DNA of 64,000 nt from JAICSD01 sp035637115 (GTDB lineage Bacteria; Acidobacteriota; Vicinamibacteria; Vicinamibacterales; 2-12-FULL-66-21). The notes below the pieces were generated by a model. It saw only the letters and a program-made list of their open reading frames with translations. It was not told the origin of the DNA and searched no databases. Both the position numbers and the translations under genes were made by a program. The stretch's first letter is position 1. The number at the start of each line of letters is the position of its first letter. Where the stretch lies: positions 23,770-87,769 of the forward strand of contig DASPXV010000091.1 of NCBI GenBank assembly GCA_035637115.1. The letters are read 5' to 3'. Below are positions 8,196-16,015 of this stretch, one piece after another.

Positions 8196-9014
8196 CTACC
8201 AGGGGGGAAGCGTGCGATATAAAAATCGCTGCAAGTACGCGTCCTGCGATGCGAGCAGCTCCGACGCGCTGCCGTGGAACTTGATGGTCCCTTCGTGCAG
8301 GACCATGAAGTCCGCATGCGATGATTCCGTCCCGTCCGCGCTGATGACTTCGACCTTGCCGTTATTGTGCACGGTCTTGTGTGTCGCGATGTAGAAAGCA
8401 TCACGAATCTGCTGCGACACCACCAGCGACGTCACATCCTGCAGATCCCGAAGCTTGACGATCTCGTCGTCCACTGACGAAGCGATCACCGGATCCAGTC
8501 CCGTCGTCGAATCATCGAACAGCAGCAGGCTGGGTTTCGACGCCATCGCACGCGCGATGCCGACGCGCCGGCGCTGGCCGCCCGATAATGTCGACGGCAT
8601 GCGGTCGATGAACTCGCTCAGGCCCAGAAATGCGAGGACTTCTTCAACACGGGCACGTACGTCCTCGAGCGACATATCGCTTTCCTCGTAGAGGCGATAG
8701 CCCACGTTCTCGGCAACCGTCAGCGAGTCGAACAGCGCATTCTCCTGGAAGACCATGCCGATATCGGCGCGCATCTTCAGCAGCTCTATTTCCGACATCT
8801 CGGTGACCGGCCTGCCGTTGACGAGAATCCTGCCGGAATCGGGACGCAGCAGCCCGAGAATCAGTTTGAGCACGAGAGATTTTCCTGCGCCGCTCGCGCC
8901 GAGCAGGATTCGCATCGATCCCTTCGGCACGGTGAAGCTCAGGTCGCGAAGGACGACGTGGTCGTCGAAGGCGAGGGAGACGTTCTCAAAGGCGACGGCC
9001 GCGGCTGAATCCAT
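8196..9014 (-). CDS. MlaF-type ABC transporter ATP-binding protein, without permease partner
   Basis: A 272-residue ATPase of the phospholipid/organic-solvent (Mla/Ttg2/TGD3) subfamily: Walker A GASGAGKS (39-46), Q-loop Gln90 in MVFQENALFDSLTVAENV, signature LSGGQ (143-147). Two catalytic positions depart from the rule. The Walker B motif ends FDD (Asp167-Asp168), with Asp where the catalytic Glu is expected, and the switch His is Gln201 (VVSQQIRD in place of VTHQLRD). MlaE permease and MlaD MCE-domain genes, its usual partners, are not nearby. Family members move glycerophospholipids between membranes. It may work with components encoded elsewhere or may be a slow or regulatory ATPase. Confidence 0.85.
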   Translation of the reverse strand: MDSAAAVAFENVSLAFDDHVVLRDLSFTVPKGSMRILLGASGAGKSLVLKLILGLLRPDSGRILVNGRPVTEMSEIELLKMRADIGMVFQENALFDSLTVAENVGYRLYEESDMSLEDVRARVEEVLAFLGLSEFIDRMPSTLSGGQRRRVGIARAMASKPSLLLFDDSTTGLDPVIASSVDDEIVKLRDLQDVTSLVVSQQIRDAFYIATHKTVHNNGKVEVISADGTESSHADFMVLHEGTIKFHGSASELLASQDAYLQRFLYRTLPPW

Positions 9015-9224
9015 CGTCCTCTAATTTACTCTCTCTCTCTGACGCGCACCTGAGGTGTCTTGACGACATCGAGCCCTTGCTGGACAATCTCCAGTAGCGC
9101 GCTCTGGGGCGCCTCCTGTCCGCGGCAAGGGAATCTTCCCACCCACTTCGAAACGGCAGAACAGGCTTCTCGCCTTTCTCCTGCCTGCCCTCAGCGGACG
9201 TCAGGCGTACTGGAGGAAGGTGTC

Positions 9225-11036
9225 ATGACCGACCAACCCCGATCGCACCGCCGTCTCGACAGTCTCAAGAAAGAAGCAAAACGCTGGCTCCACGCGCTGC
9301 GCGTGAATGATGCGGACGCACGCGCACGTTTTGAGCGCGCCCTCGCGGACGCGCCCGCCGCGCCAACGCTGCGCGACGTGCAGCTCGCCCTTGCGCGCGA
9401 GAACGGCTTCGCGGGATGGAGCGTGTTGAAGGAGGCGCTCGAACGGACCATCACGCCGGCGAGTGACGCGTCCGTCACGGCGCGTTACGAGACGATGGCG
9501 GAAGCGCTCCTGGAGGCGTATCGGACCGGCACGCCCGAGGCAATGGAACGGCACTATAGCTTGACGTGGCATCGCCGGTCCTGGCAGGGCATGCGGACGT
9601 ACGTGCAGATGGATCTCGGCAAGCGCCCAAGCCGCCCGGGTGAAGACGTCGAGATCACCCTGGACGATGCCCGATATCTCATCGCAAGGGAGCATGGAGT
9701 CGAGAGCTGGGACGCGCTGAAGGCGTTCAGTGCCAAGTATCCGTCGGCGCGTCCGAACGCGGACTCCAGGATGACGGACGCGTTGCTTCGCGAGGCAGCA
9801 AAGTTCGACACGATCACGGTACTCGCACTCGGCGGTTGCCGCGAGGTGACTGACGAAGGGATACAGCACCTCGCGCGGCTGCCGCGACTGACGCATCTCG
9901 ATCTGAGCGGCACGGGGATCTCCGATCGCAGTCTGCAAGTGCTGCGTCATCTTCCCGCCCTGGAAACGCTCTCGCTCGCAGGCACGCGGATCACCGACGA
10001 GGGCATCGCGCATCTCGCGCATTGCCACGAGCTGCAGGACGTGAATCTCTCCTGGACGCGCACCGGCGACGGCGCGTTGCGCGCGCTCGCGGGGAAGCAG
10101 AAGCTTTATCACCTCGCGACCGGGAATGCAGTTACCGATGCAGGGATCCGCCTGCTGCACGAGATCCCGATTTTCAAGCGCTGGCACGGCGGCACCACCG
10201 ACATGGCGCTTCTCAGTTACAGCTCGAAGCCGAATCATCTGATGCTGCGCGGAACGTTCACCGATCGCGGGATGCAGCACATGCACGGGCTCGATGGACT
10301 CTTTGGCCTGAATCTCGATGACTCCGCCCTCGCCATCACGGCGAAGGCGCTCGAACCTCTGGCCTCGCTGCCGAACCTCGGATGGCTGGGAGTCGATGCG
10401 AAAGACGACTGGATGCCGTACATCGCCGCGATGCCGAAACTCCGGTTTCTCGGCGCGCAGGATACGAGCGCCGGCGACGATGGCTTTGTGGCGCTGAGCC
10501 GGTCACAGACGATCGAGTACATCTGGGGAAGGCGCTGCCACAATCTGCAGCGGCGCGGATTCATGTCGCTGGCAAGCATGCCGTCACTGCGCGGACTGTC
10601 CGTCAGCTGCCTCAATGTGGACGACGCCGGTGTGTCGGCGCTTCCATCGTTTCCGGCGCTGCGAGAGCTGATGCCGATGGACGTACCCGACGCGGGGTAT
10701 CGGCACATCGGAAAGTGCGAGCGACTCGAATCTCTGGTTCTGATGTATTGCCGCGACACGACCGATGCAGCGACCGAGCACATTACCGGCCTGAGAAATC
10801 TGGCGCACTACTTCAACAGCTATACGACGATCACTGATCGGACGCCGGAGTTGTTGTCGGGAATGGAGTCGCTGGAACGCGTCACGTTCGATACGTGTCA
10901 CGGCGTGACGAATGCAGGCCTCGCACGGCTTGCGCGACTGCCCAGGCTGCGCGAACTGCGTGCATCGGGGAGAGGCGTTACGCCAGACGTCGACGCATTG
11001 TTTTCGTCGCGAGTGCGCGTGTGGGTGTCACCGTGA
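9225..11036 (+). CDS. Leucine-rich-repeat protein with N-terminal ankyrin-protein-like module
   Basis: A 603-residue protein with a strong ribosome-binding site (GGAGGAAGG) before ATG 9225; the open frame continues upstream but that start fits best. Residues 1-165 hold two copies of a helical module (SLKKEAKRWLHALR...LARENGFAGWSVLKEALE and DARYLIAREHGVESWDALKAF) that also opens the ankyrin protein at 41.3 kb. From about 185 to the end are some fourteen cysteine-containing-type leucine-rich repeats, e.g. LPRLTHLDLSGTGISDRSLQ. No signal peptide or catalytic motif is seen, so a cytoplasmic protein-interaction role is likely. Partners unknown. Confidence 0.85.
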   Translation: MTDQPRSHRRLDSLKKEAKRWLHALRVNDADARARFERALADAPAAPTLRDVQLALARENGFAGWSVLKEALERTITPASDASVTARYETMAEALLEAYRTGTPEAMERHYSLTWHRRSWQGMRTYVQMDLGKRPSRPGEDVEITLDDARYLIAREHGVESWDALKAFSAKYPSARPNADSRMTDALLREAAKFDTITVLALGGCREVTDEGIQHLARLPRLTHLDLSGTGISDRSLQVLRHLPALETLSLAGTRITDEGIAHLAHCHELQDVNLSWTRTGDGALRALAGKQKLYHLATGNAVTDAGIRLLHEIPIFKRWHGGTTDMALLSYSSKPNHLMLRGTFTDRGMQHMHGLDGLFGLNLDDSALAITAKALEPLASLPNLGWLGVDAKDDWMPYIAAMPKLRFLGAQDTSAGDDGFVALSRSQTIEYIWGRRCHNLQRRGFMSLASMPSLRGLSVSCLNVDDAGVSALPSFPALRELMPMDVPDAGYRHIGKCERLESLVLMYCRDTTDAATEHITGLRNLAHYFNSYTTITDRTPELLSGMESLERVTFDTCHGVTNAGLARLARLPRLRELRASGRGVTPDVDALFSSRVRVWVSP

Positions 11037-11050
11037 AGGGGCAGATGCGG

Positions 11051-12943
11051 CTAACCGCCTGATCCGTCAATCACGAAGATTCTGCGAACGGAACGTCGCC
11101 GGTGCTTCAGCTTCACCTCCGCGACGTGAGCTTTTCCGTCGCGCTCGCCCGCAAGCGGCTCGAAGAGGAGCTCGAACAAGCCTGGCTGTGCGGTCTGTTG
11201 AACGGACCCGATGGGTCGCGGCTTGCCGTCGACCGTGAGGCTCACGTCTCTGGCGGCGAGCGAGGCGCGCGGATGGGCGAATCTCGTCAGCCTCAGCGAG
11301 AACCTCACCATCGTCGCGTCGGACTTGAACGCGGCACGATCGACGGGTGTGGCAGCCGGCAACTCGAGTACGGCGCGCTGAATTTTGAGAAGGGTCGTCA
11401 GCTCCCTCGATGCCACGTCCTGGACGGCGACGTCCGCTTTGATCGCGAGGTTAGCGGCGACGCCCGCGGCGTGTCCGATGATCATGTATTGCGGTTCCAT
11501 GCGCAGGGTCGAATACGCCACGTGCGTCGCGGAGAAGCAGACGGGCACGAGCAGGTTGATCGCGTCAGCGCGTTTCGGCAGCATCACGCGATACGGGATC
11601 TGGTACGGCGTCACGGGGACCTGCATGTCTCCTTCGTTTTCGACGAAGCCCTCGGCATTGACGATGCGCTGGACGTTGTGCGAGTCGCTGTTGTACGACC
11701 CCATTCCGATCGCGTCGCGCTTCGTCAGCTCTGACTGGATGTCCTTCTGCGACATGACATACATCCCGATCATCCGCCGGGCCTCGCGCACGTATAGCTG
11801 GCGCGGCCAATTCCCTGTGTCGGTGAATTCGTCTCGGCAGAGTCCCCACTGCGCCATCTCGTCGTGCAGTTCGCGCGGCACCTGCGGATCGTTCTGGAGG
11901 AAGTAAAGAAATCCCTGTACGTAGGCCTTGTGGGCGTGCCAGATGCGCCCGCGCGTCGCGTAGCTGCCGTTCGGATAGTCGTAGCTGCCGCCGATGTAGT
12001 CGGTCGAGAACGCGCCGTTGTTGTTCGTGTCGGTCTTACCGTTCGGCAGCGGATCGGGCTTCATGACGTCGGCGGCGGTCCATCGCTGGTTCGCGCCGCG
12101 CTTCACCTTGTCCATTTCCTGAAGCATGCGCGCGAGCAGCGCGAAACGTCCGGCGTCGTAGCCTGCCGGCTGCGGGAACAGGACGCGGTTCTCCGGCGCC
12201 TTTGTCATGCAGACGCGGAAGTTGTAGGCCTGCACCTTCCTGTCCGGAGACCCTGACGGCGCCTTCTTCTTAGGCGACACCTCCGGCAGCAGCTTGCCAG
12301 CCGCATCGTACGGACTGATCTGTACGGTGAACTGGTGCTTCGGCGTGCGATCGCGTACACCCGCGAGCGATTCGGCGTACTCGCCGGTGCCTTCGCGCCC
12401 CCACGTGTATGACACACCCGCCTGCGCCATCAGGTCTCCCTCGTACGTCGCGTCGGCGAAGACACGTGCGGCGAACTTCGCGCCGTTTTCCATGGCAATG
12501 GCGGTGATGCGAGTCCCGCGTTTCGAGACGCCGTTCCGTTCGCGCAACCGATGGCCGCAGTACACGGCGACGCCGGCTTCCTGCGTCATTTCCCTGAAGA
12601 CCTCCTCGGCGACATGCGGCTCGAAGTGCCATTCGACGGGGCGTCCGTACTTCTTTCCTACGCGCTCGAAGAATTCGAGTGAATAGCCGCCAATCACTTC
12701 CCGCCGGCCGTAATCGGTCCAACCGAGACCTCCGGAGACCATGCCTCCGAGGTAAGTGTCGGGCTCGACGAGCGCGGCCTCGAGTCCTTCGCGCGCAGCG
12801 GCAACCGCCGTGATCACGCCGGCGGCCGTGCCGCCGTAGACGACGACATCGAACGTTCCACCGCGAGGATCGCCACGCTGAACGCCAGACGCGTGAAAGG
12901 TTGTGAGAAGCGTGAGAGCTGCGATAAGCATCGCGCGGTGCAT
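11051..12943 (-). CDS. Exported FAD-dependent oxidoreductase (FAD_oxidored family)
   Basis: A 630-residue protein starting at ATG 12943; the frame is open further upstream, but this start gives a signal peptide (MHRAMLIAALTLLTTFHASG). The mature N-terminus is a dinucleotide-binding fold, FDVVVYGGTAAGVITAVAAA, followed by an acidic ribose-binding position (ALVEPD) and the family motif YLGGMVSGGLGWTD. A second conserved block, ADATYEGDLMAQAGVSY, binds the FAD. This family is large in Acidobacteria and Planctomycetes, is often exported and encoded near polysaccharide-degradation genes; substrates are mostly unknown. It is convergent with the LRR gene (14 bp between stops). Confidence 0.88.
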   Translation of the reverse strand: MHRAMLIAALTLLTTFHASGVQRGDPRGGTFDVVVYGGTAAGVITAVAAAREGLEAALVEPDTYLGGMVSGGLGWTDYGRREVIGGYSLEFFERVGKKYGRPVEWHFEPHVAEEVFREMTQEAGVAVYCGHRLRERNGVSKRGTRITAIAMENGAKFAARVFADATYEGDLMAQAGVSYTWGREGTGEYAESLAGVRDRTPKHQFTVQISPYDAAGKLLPEVSPKKKAPSGSPDRKVQAYNFRVCMTKAPENRVLFPQPAGYDAGRFALLARMLQEMDKVKRGANQRWTAADVMKPDPLPNGKTDTNNNGAFSTDYIGGSYDYPNGSYATRGRIWHAHKAYVQGFLYFLQNDPQVPRELHDEMAQWGLCRDEFTDTGNWPRQLYVREARRMIGMYVMSQKDIQSELTKRDAIGMGSYNSDSHNVQRIVNAEGFVENEGDMQVPVTPYQIPYRVMLPKRADAINLLVPVCFSATHVAYSTLRMEPQYMIIGHAAGVAANLAIKADVAVQDVASRELTTLLKIQRAVLELPAATPVDRAAFKSDATMVRFSLRLTRFAHPRASLAARDVSLTVDGKPRPIGSVQQTAQPGLFELLFEPLAGERDGKAHVAEVKLKHRRRSVRRIFVIDGSGG

Positions 12944-13137
12944 GGCCGTACTACCCTCTACTATCGCTGGCACGTGGTGTCTTGCGGACATGGCCTTCCG
13001 GGGATTCTCGCTCAATTCCGCTCGGTCTGCGCCGCCCTCCCCGTTCAGAGCTTCATCGCCGGCGCGTCGGGCATCACACATCGATCCGCTCGTCGCCATG
13101 CGCGCGAAGTGAGCACGTACGGGCGTTAGAATGACCC

Positions 13138-14151
13138 GTGCTCGTGGCATCGGGACGAAGCGCGCGGGTTGCCATGGTTCTGTGCTGGCTCGTTGCTTCC
13201 AGCACTGCGTGCGGCCCGCGGTCCACGCTCGCGGTCGCGATGAGCGACCAGGAGTTCTGGGGCCTTATCGAGTCTCTGTCGGAACCAGCCGGGACGTTCA
13301 GCATCTCGGACAATCTCGTATCCAATGAACCTCACGTCGCCGAAAACGTCCGCCGGCTTCGGGCGACGGGCGGTGTTTACATCGGCGTCGGACCCGAGCA
13401 GAACTTCAGCTACATCGCACGCCTGCGTCCAGCTCTGGCGTTCATCGTCGATATCCGCCGTGAGAACCGCGGCTTGCACCTGTTGTACAAGGCACTGTTC
13501 GAGTTGTCGGCCGATCGGGCCGACTTCGTCTCGCGCCTGTTCTCGCGTCCCAGACCGCCCGGTCTCGGGTCGTCCTCGAGCGTGGAGGAGCTCTTCAAGC
13601 AGTACGAGGGCGTGCCTCCATCGCCCGAGCAGTACCGCAGGACGGCGACGCTCGTACGCGAGCGGCTTCTCACGACGCGCGGCCTCCCGTTGTCACCGAT
13701 CGATCTCGACTGGATGGACCGCGTCTTGAAAGCCTTCTACGATGACGGGCCCGACATTCAGTTCTGGCGCTCGCGCGATGTCACCGCCATCCAGCCCTCA
13801 TACCGGCGGCTGATGACACTCGTGGACGCGAGTGGCCAGACCCGCAGCTTCCTCGCGACCGAGGAAGGATTCCGGTTCGTCAAAGATCTGCAGTCCAGAA
13901 ATATGATCGTCCCGGTGATCGGCGATTTTGGCGGAGCGAACGCGCTGCGTCGAGTGGGCGATTACGTCCGGGAACATGCGGACGTCATTCAGGCGTTCTA
14001 CGGTTCGAATGTGGGCGTGTACCTGACCAGTCAGCAGACGCGGACGTTCTGCAGGAATCTCGGAACCTTGCCCGCCGCGCCGGGCGCCTGGTTCATCGAA
14101 CGCGACGGCGTGCGAACGCTGGCCTCCAAAATCAAGGCCTGCCCGCAATAA
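13138..14151 (+). CDS. Conserved exported protein of unknown function, probable lipoprotein
   Basis: A 337-residue protein beginning at GTG 13138 with a signal peptide (AMVLCWLVASSTAC) whose Cys fits a lipobox loosely. The mature sequence contains motifs that recur in uncharacterised bacterial proteins: YIGVGPEQNFSYIARLRP, FIVDIRRENRGLHLLYKALF, ELSADRADFVSRLF. This part resembles the glycine-rich and acidic strands of a Rossmann/methyltransferase-like fold, but no SAM-binding motif is complete. Its 3' end overlaps the GMC oxidoreductase gene on the other strand by 20 bp. I recognise the pattern as a conserved family but not its function. Confidence 0.7.
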   Translation: MLVASGRSARVAMVLCWLVASSTACGPRSTLAVAMSDQEFWGLIESLSEPAGTFSISDNLVSNEPHVAENVRRLRATGGVYIGVGPEQNFSYIARLRPALAFIVDIRRENRGLHLLYKALFELSADRADFVSRLFSRPRPPGLGSSSSVEELFKQYEGVPPSPEQYRRTATLVRERLLTTRGLPLSPIDLDWMDRVLKAFYDDGPDIQFWRSRDVTAIQPSYRRLMTLVDASGQTRSFLATEEGFRFVKDLQSRNMIVPVIGDFGGANALRRVGDYVREHADVIQAFYGSNVGVYLTSQQTRTFCRNLGTLPAAPGAWFIERDGVRTLASKIKACPQ

Positions 14152-16012
14152 TCGCGTCCGCCGCCTTCTCGCCAATCATGTAAATCGCGCTGACGATGAA
14201 CAATCCCGGGGCGCGCGGAAATACCGACGCGTCAGCCACACGCAGGCCTTCGGTGCGGTGGACCTTGAAGTCGCTGGTCAGCACGCCCCCTTTGTCCTCC
14301 GGGCCAATCGCGCACGTGCAGGACGCATGATGGCCCCACGCGTGATCGCGAACGAACTGCCGCAGGTCAGCATCGTTCGTGCGATGGTCACCCGGCAGCT
14401 CCTCCTCTGCGATCAGGCTGGGTCTCATGCCGGCTGTCATGCGGCGGACGAGCCTGATGCCTTCGACGACGGACTGCAGATCGTCCCCTGACGCATCGGT
14501 GCCTTCCTCGAAGTAGCGGAATTCGATGGCAGGGCGCGCGCGCGGATCCGGAGACGTGATCGTCACCGCGCCGCCGCGGTTGTTTGTGTGCCCCTTCAGG
14601 ACAACCCACGTCAGGTAATCGTGGCGTTCGCGAATACGATCCGTATATTGAGGCCTGTATCCGCGAAAGTCCGCGAGCACGGCATAGCAGAACAGGTCCG
14701 GGACCGGTTTGCCGGCGCTTGAGCGCTGCACGACCGAGAGCAGTGCGCCGTTGGTCGTGTAGATGCCTCTGCGCCGCGTCGCCCAGTCGCGATACTGGCG
14801 ATCCTTCGTCGTAAAAACCGCGCCGGCGAGCATGTCCCACGGTTGTTTCATCCGATTCACCACCGGCACTTCGTAGCGATCCTGGAGGTTGCGTCCGACA
14901 CCGGGCAACCTGACGCGGGTCTGAACACCGCACTTGTCGAGAACCGCCGGATCGCCGACACCTGAGAGCATCAGCAGCTGCGGCGTGTTGAACGCGCCGC
15001 CGGCGAGGATCACTTCACGGCGCGCGCGCGCGATGCGCGTTTCGGCGCGTGCGGTACTCGCGTCCGGATGCGCCGAGTACAGCCGTTCACCCTTCTGGTA
15101 TTCGACGCCGACGGCGCGCTGGCGATCGTCGAGGAGAACACGTGTGGCGAGCGCGTGAAGCTCGATTCGCAGCCGGTCGGGATGCTTCCGCGCGACAGCC
15201 AGGAGCCGTTCCCGCGTTCCGACGCGGCGATGATTGTCGGTGGTCAGCGGCGTGTAGCGCGCGCCGATCTCGTCGCGTTCGACCACGCGCCAGTCGTTCG
15301 GATCGCCCGCCGCTTCGAGCCGCGACAGCGACGGACCGCCGAACTCCTTCGTGACGTTGCCGATCGATCGCGCGATGACGCGGCGCACCTGGTCGTCCGC
15401 GATCGCTTCATGCGGCGCCGCCTTCTCCGTCGTCAGCCAGCCCGACCAGCCATGCCGCGTGGGATCGATCCCGAAGTTCTGCCAGAAACGATCGTCGCCG
15501 CGATGCCGGCAGTTCTCGATGCGCTGGAAGTACTTCCACATCGCTCCGGCACGCCATGACGGATCCCCGGTGAGGTCGGCAATCTGATCCCAATCCGAGT
15601 TGCTCGGAGCGATCAGAATCATCGCGTTGTGCGCGGTACAGCCGCCGAGCGTCCCCGCGCGCGGATACCACACGCCGTCGTGTTCGGGCAGGAACTTCGG
15701 ATCGCGCGCCTTCTGCGCCGCATCGCGATAATGGCTGACGAAGAAGTCCCATCGCATCGCCGGGTTCTCCGTTGCGAATGCATGGAACGCGGGGACGTCG
15801 TAGTCGGCCGGTTCAGGAGAACGCGGATCGCCGCCGGCTTCGAGGACGAGAACCGAATAGCCGGCTTCGGCGAGCCGCGCAGCCACGGTTCCGCCGCCCG
15901 CGCCCGAACCGACGACGACGTAGTCGGTTTCGGCGTCCGGCTGCTCCGCGAGCACGCGAGGGCCCGCGGCGCCGGCGACGACGAGTGATTTGACGAAGTC
16001 GCGGCGATTCAC
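14132..16012 (-). CDS. Tat-exported GMC-family oxidoreductase (flavin dehydrogenase)
   Basis: A 626-residue FAD enzyme. The N-terminus is a twin-arginine signal (NRRDFVKSLVVAGAAG), so the folded flavoprotein is exported. The dinucleotide fold is YVVVGSGAGGGTVAARLAEA, followed by LVLEAGGD. GMC signature 1 lies around PRAGTLGGCTAHNAMI, signature 2 around GAFNTPQLLMLSGVG, and the C-terminal active-site His is in WGHHASCTCAIG. Family members oxidise alcohols, sugars or sterols and pass electrons to oxygen, quinone or cytochrome. It starts (GTG) 3 bp after the stop of the di-haem cytochrome gene, which strongly suggests that cytochrome is its electron acceptor. Substrate unknown. Confidence 0.9.
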   Translation of the reverse strand: MNRRDFVKSLVVAGAAGPRVLAEQPDAETDYVVVGSGAGGGTVAARLAEAGYSVLVLEAGGDPRSPEPADYDVPAFHAFATENPAMRWDFFVSHYRDAAQKARDPKFLPEHDGVWYPRAGTLGGCTAHNAMILIAPSNSDWDQIADLTGDPSWRAGAMWKYFQRIENCRHRGDDRFWQNFGIDPTRHGWSGWLTTEKAAPHEAIADDQVRRVIARSIGNVTKEFGGPSLSRLEAAGDPNDWRVVERDEIGARYTPLTTDNHRRVGTRERLLAVARKHPDRLRIELHALATRVLLDDRQRAVGVEYQKGERLYSAHPDASTARAETRIARARREVILAGGAFNTPQLLMLSGVGDPAVLDKCGVQTRVRLPGVGRNLQDRYEVPVVNRMKQPWDMLAGAVFTTKDRQYRDWATRRRGIYTTNGALLSVVQRSSAGKPVPDLFCYAVLADFRGYRPQYTDRIRERHDYLTWVVLKGHTNNRGGAVTITSPDPRARPAIEFRYFEEGTDASGDDLQSVVEGIRLVRRMTAGMRPSLIAEEELPGDHRTNDADLRQFVRDHAWGHHASCTCAIGPEDKGGVLTSDFKVHRTEGLRVADASVFPRAPGLFIVSAIYMIGEKAADAIIAGRP

Positions 16013-16015
16013 GCG

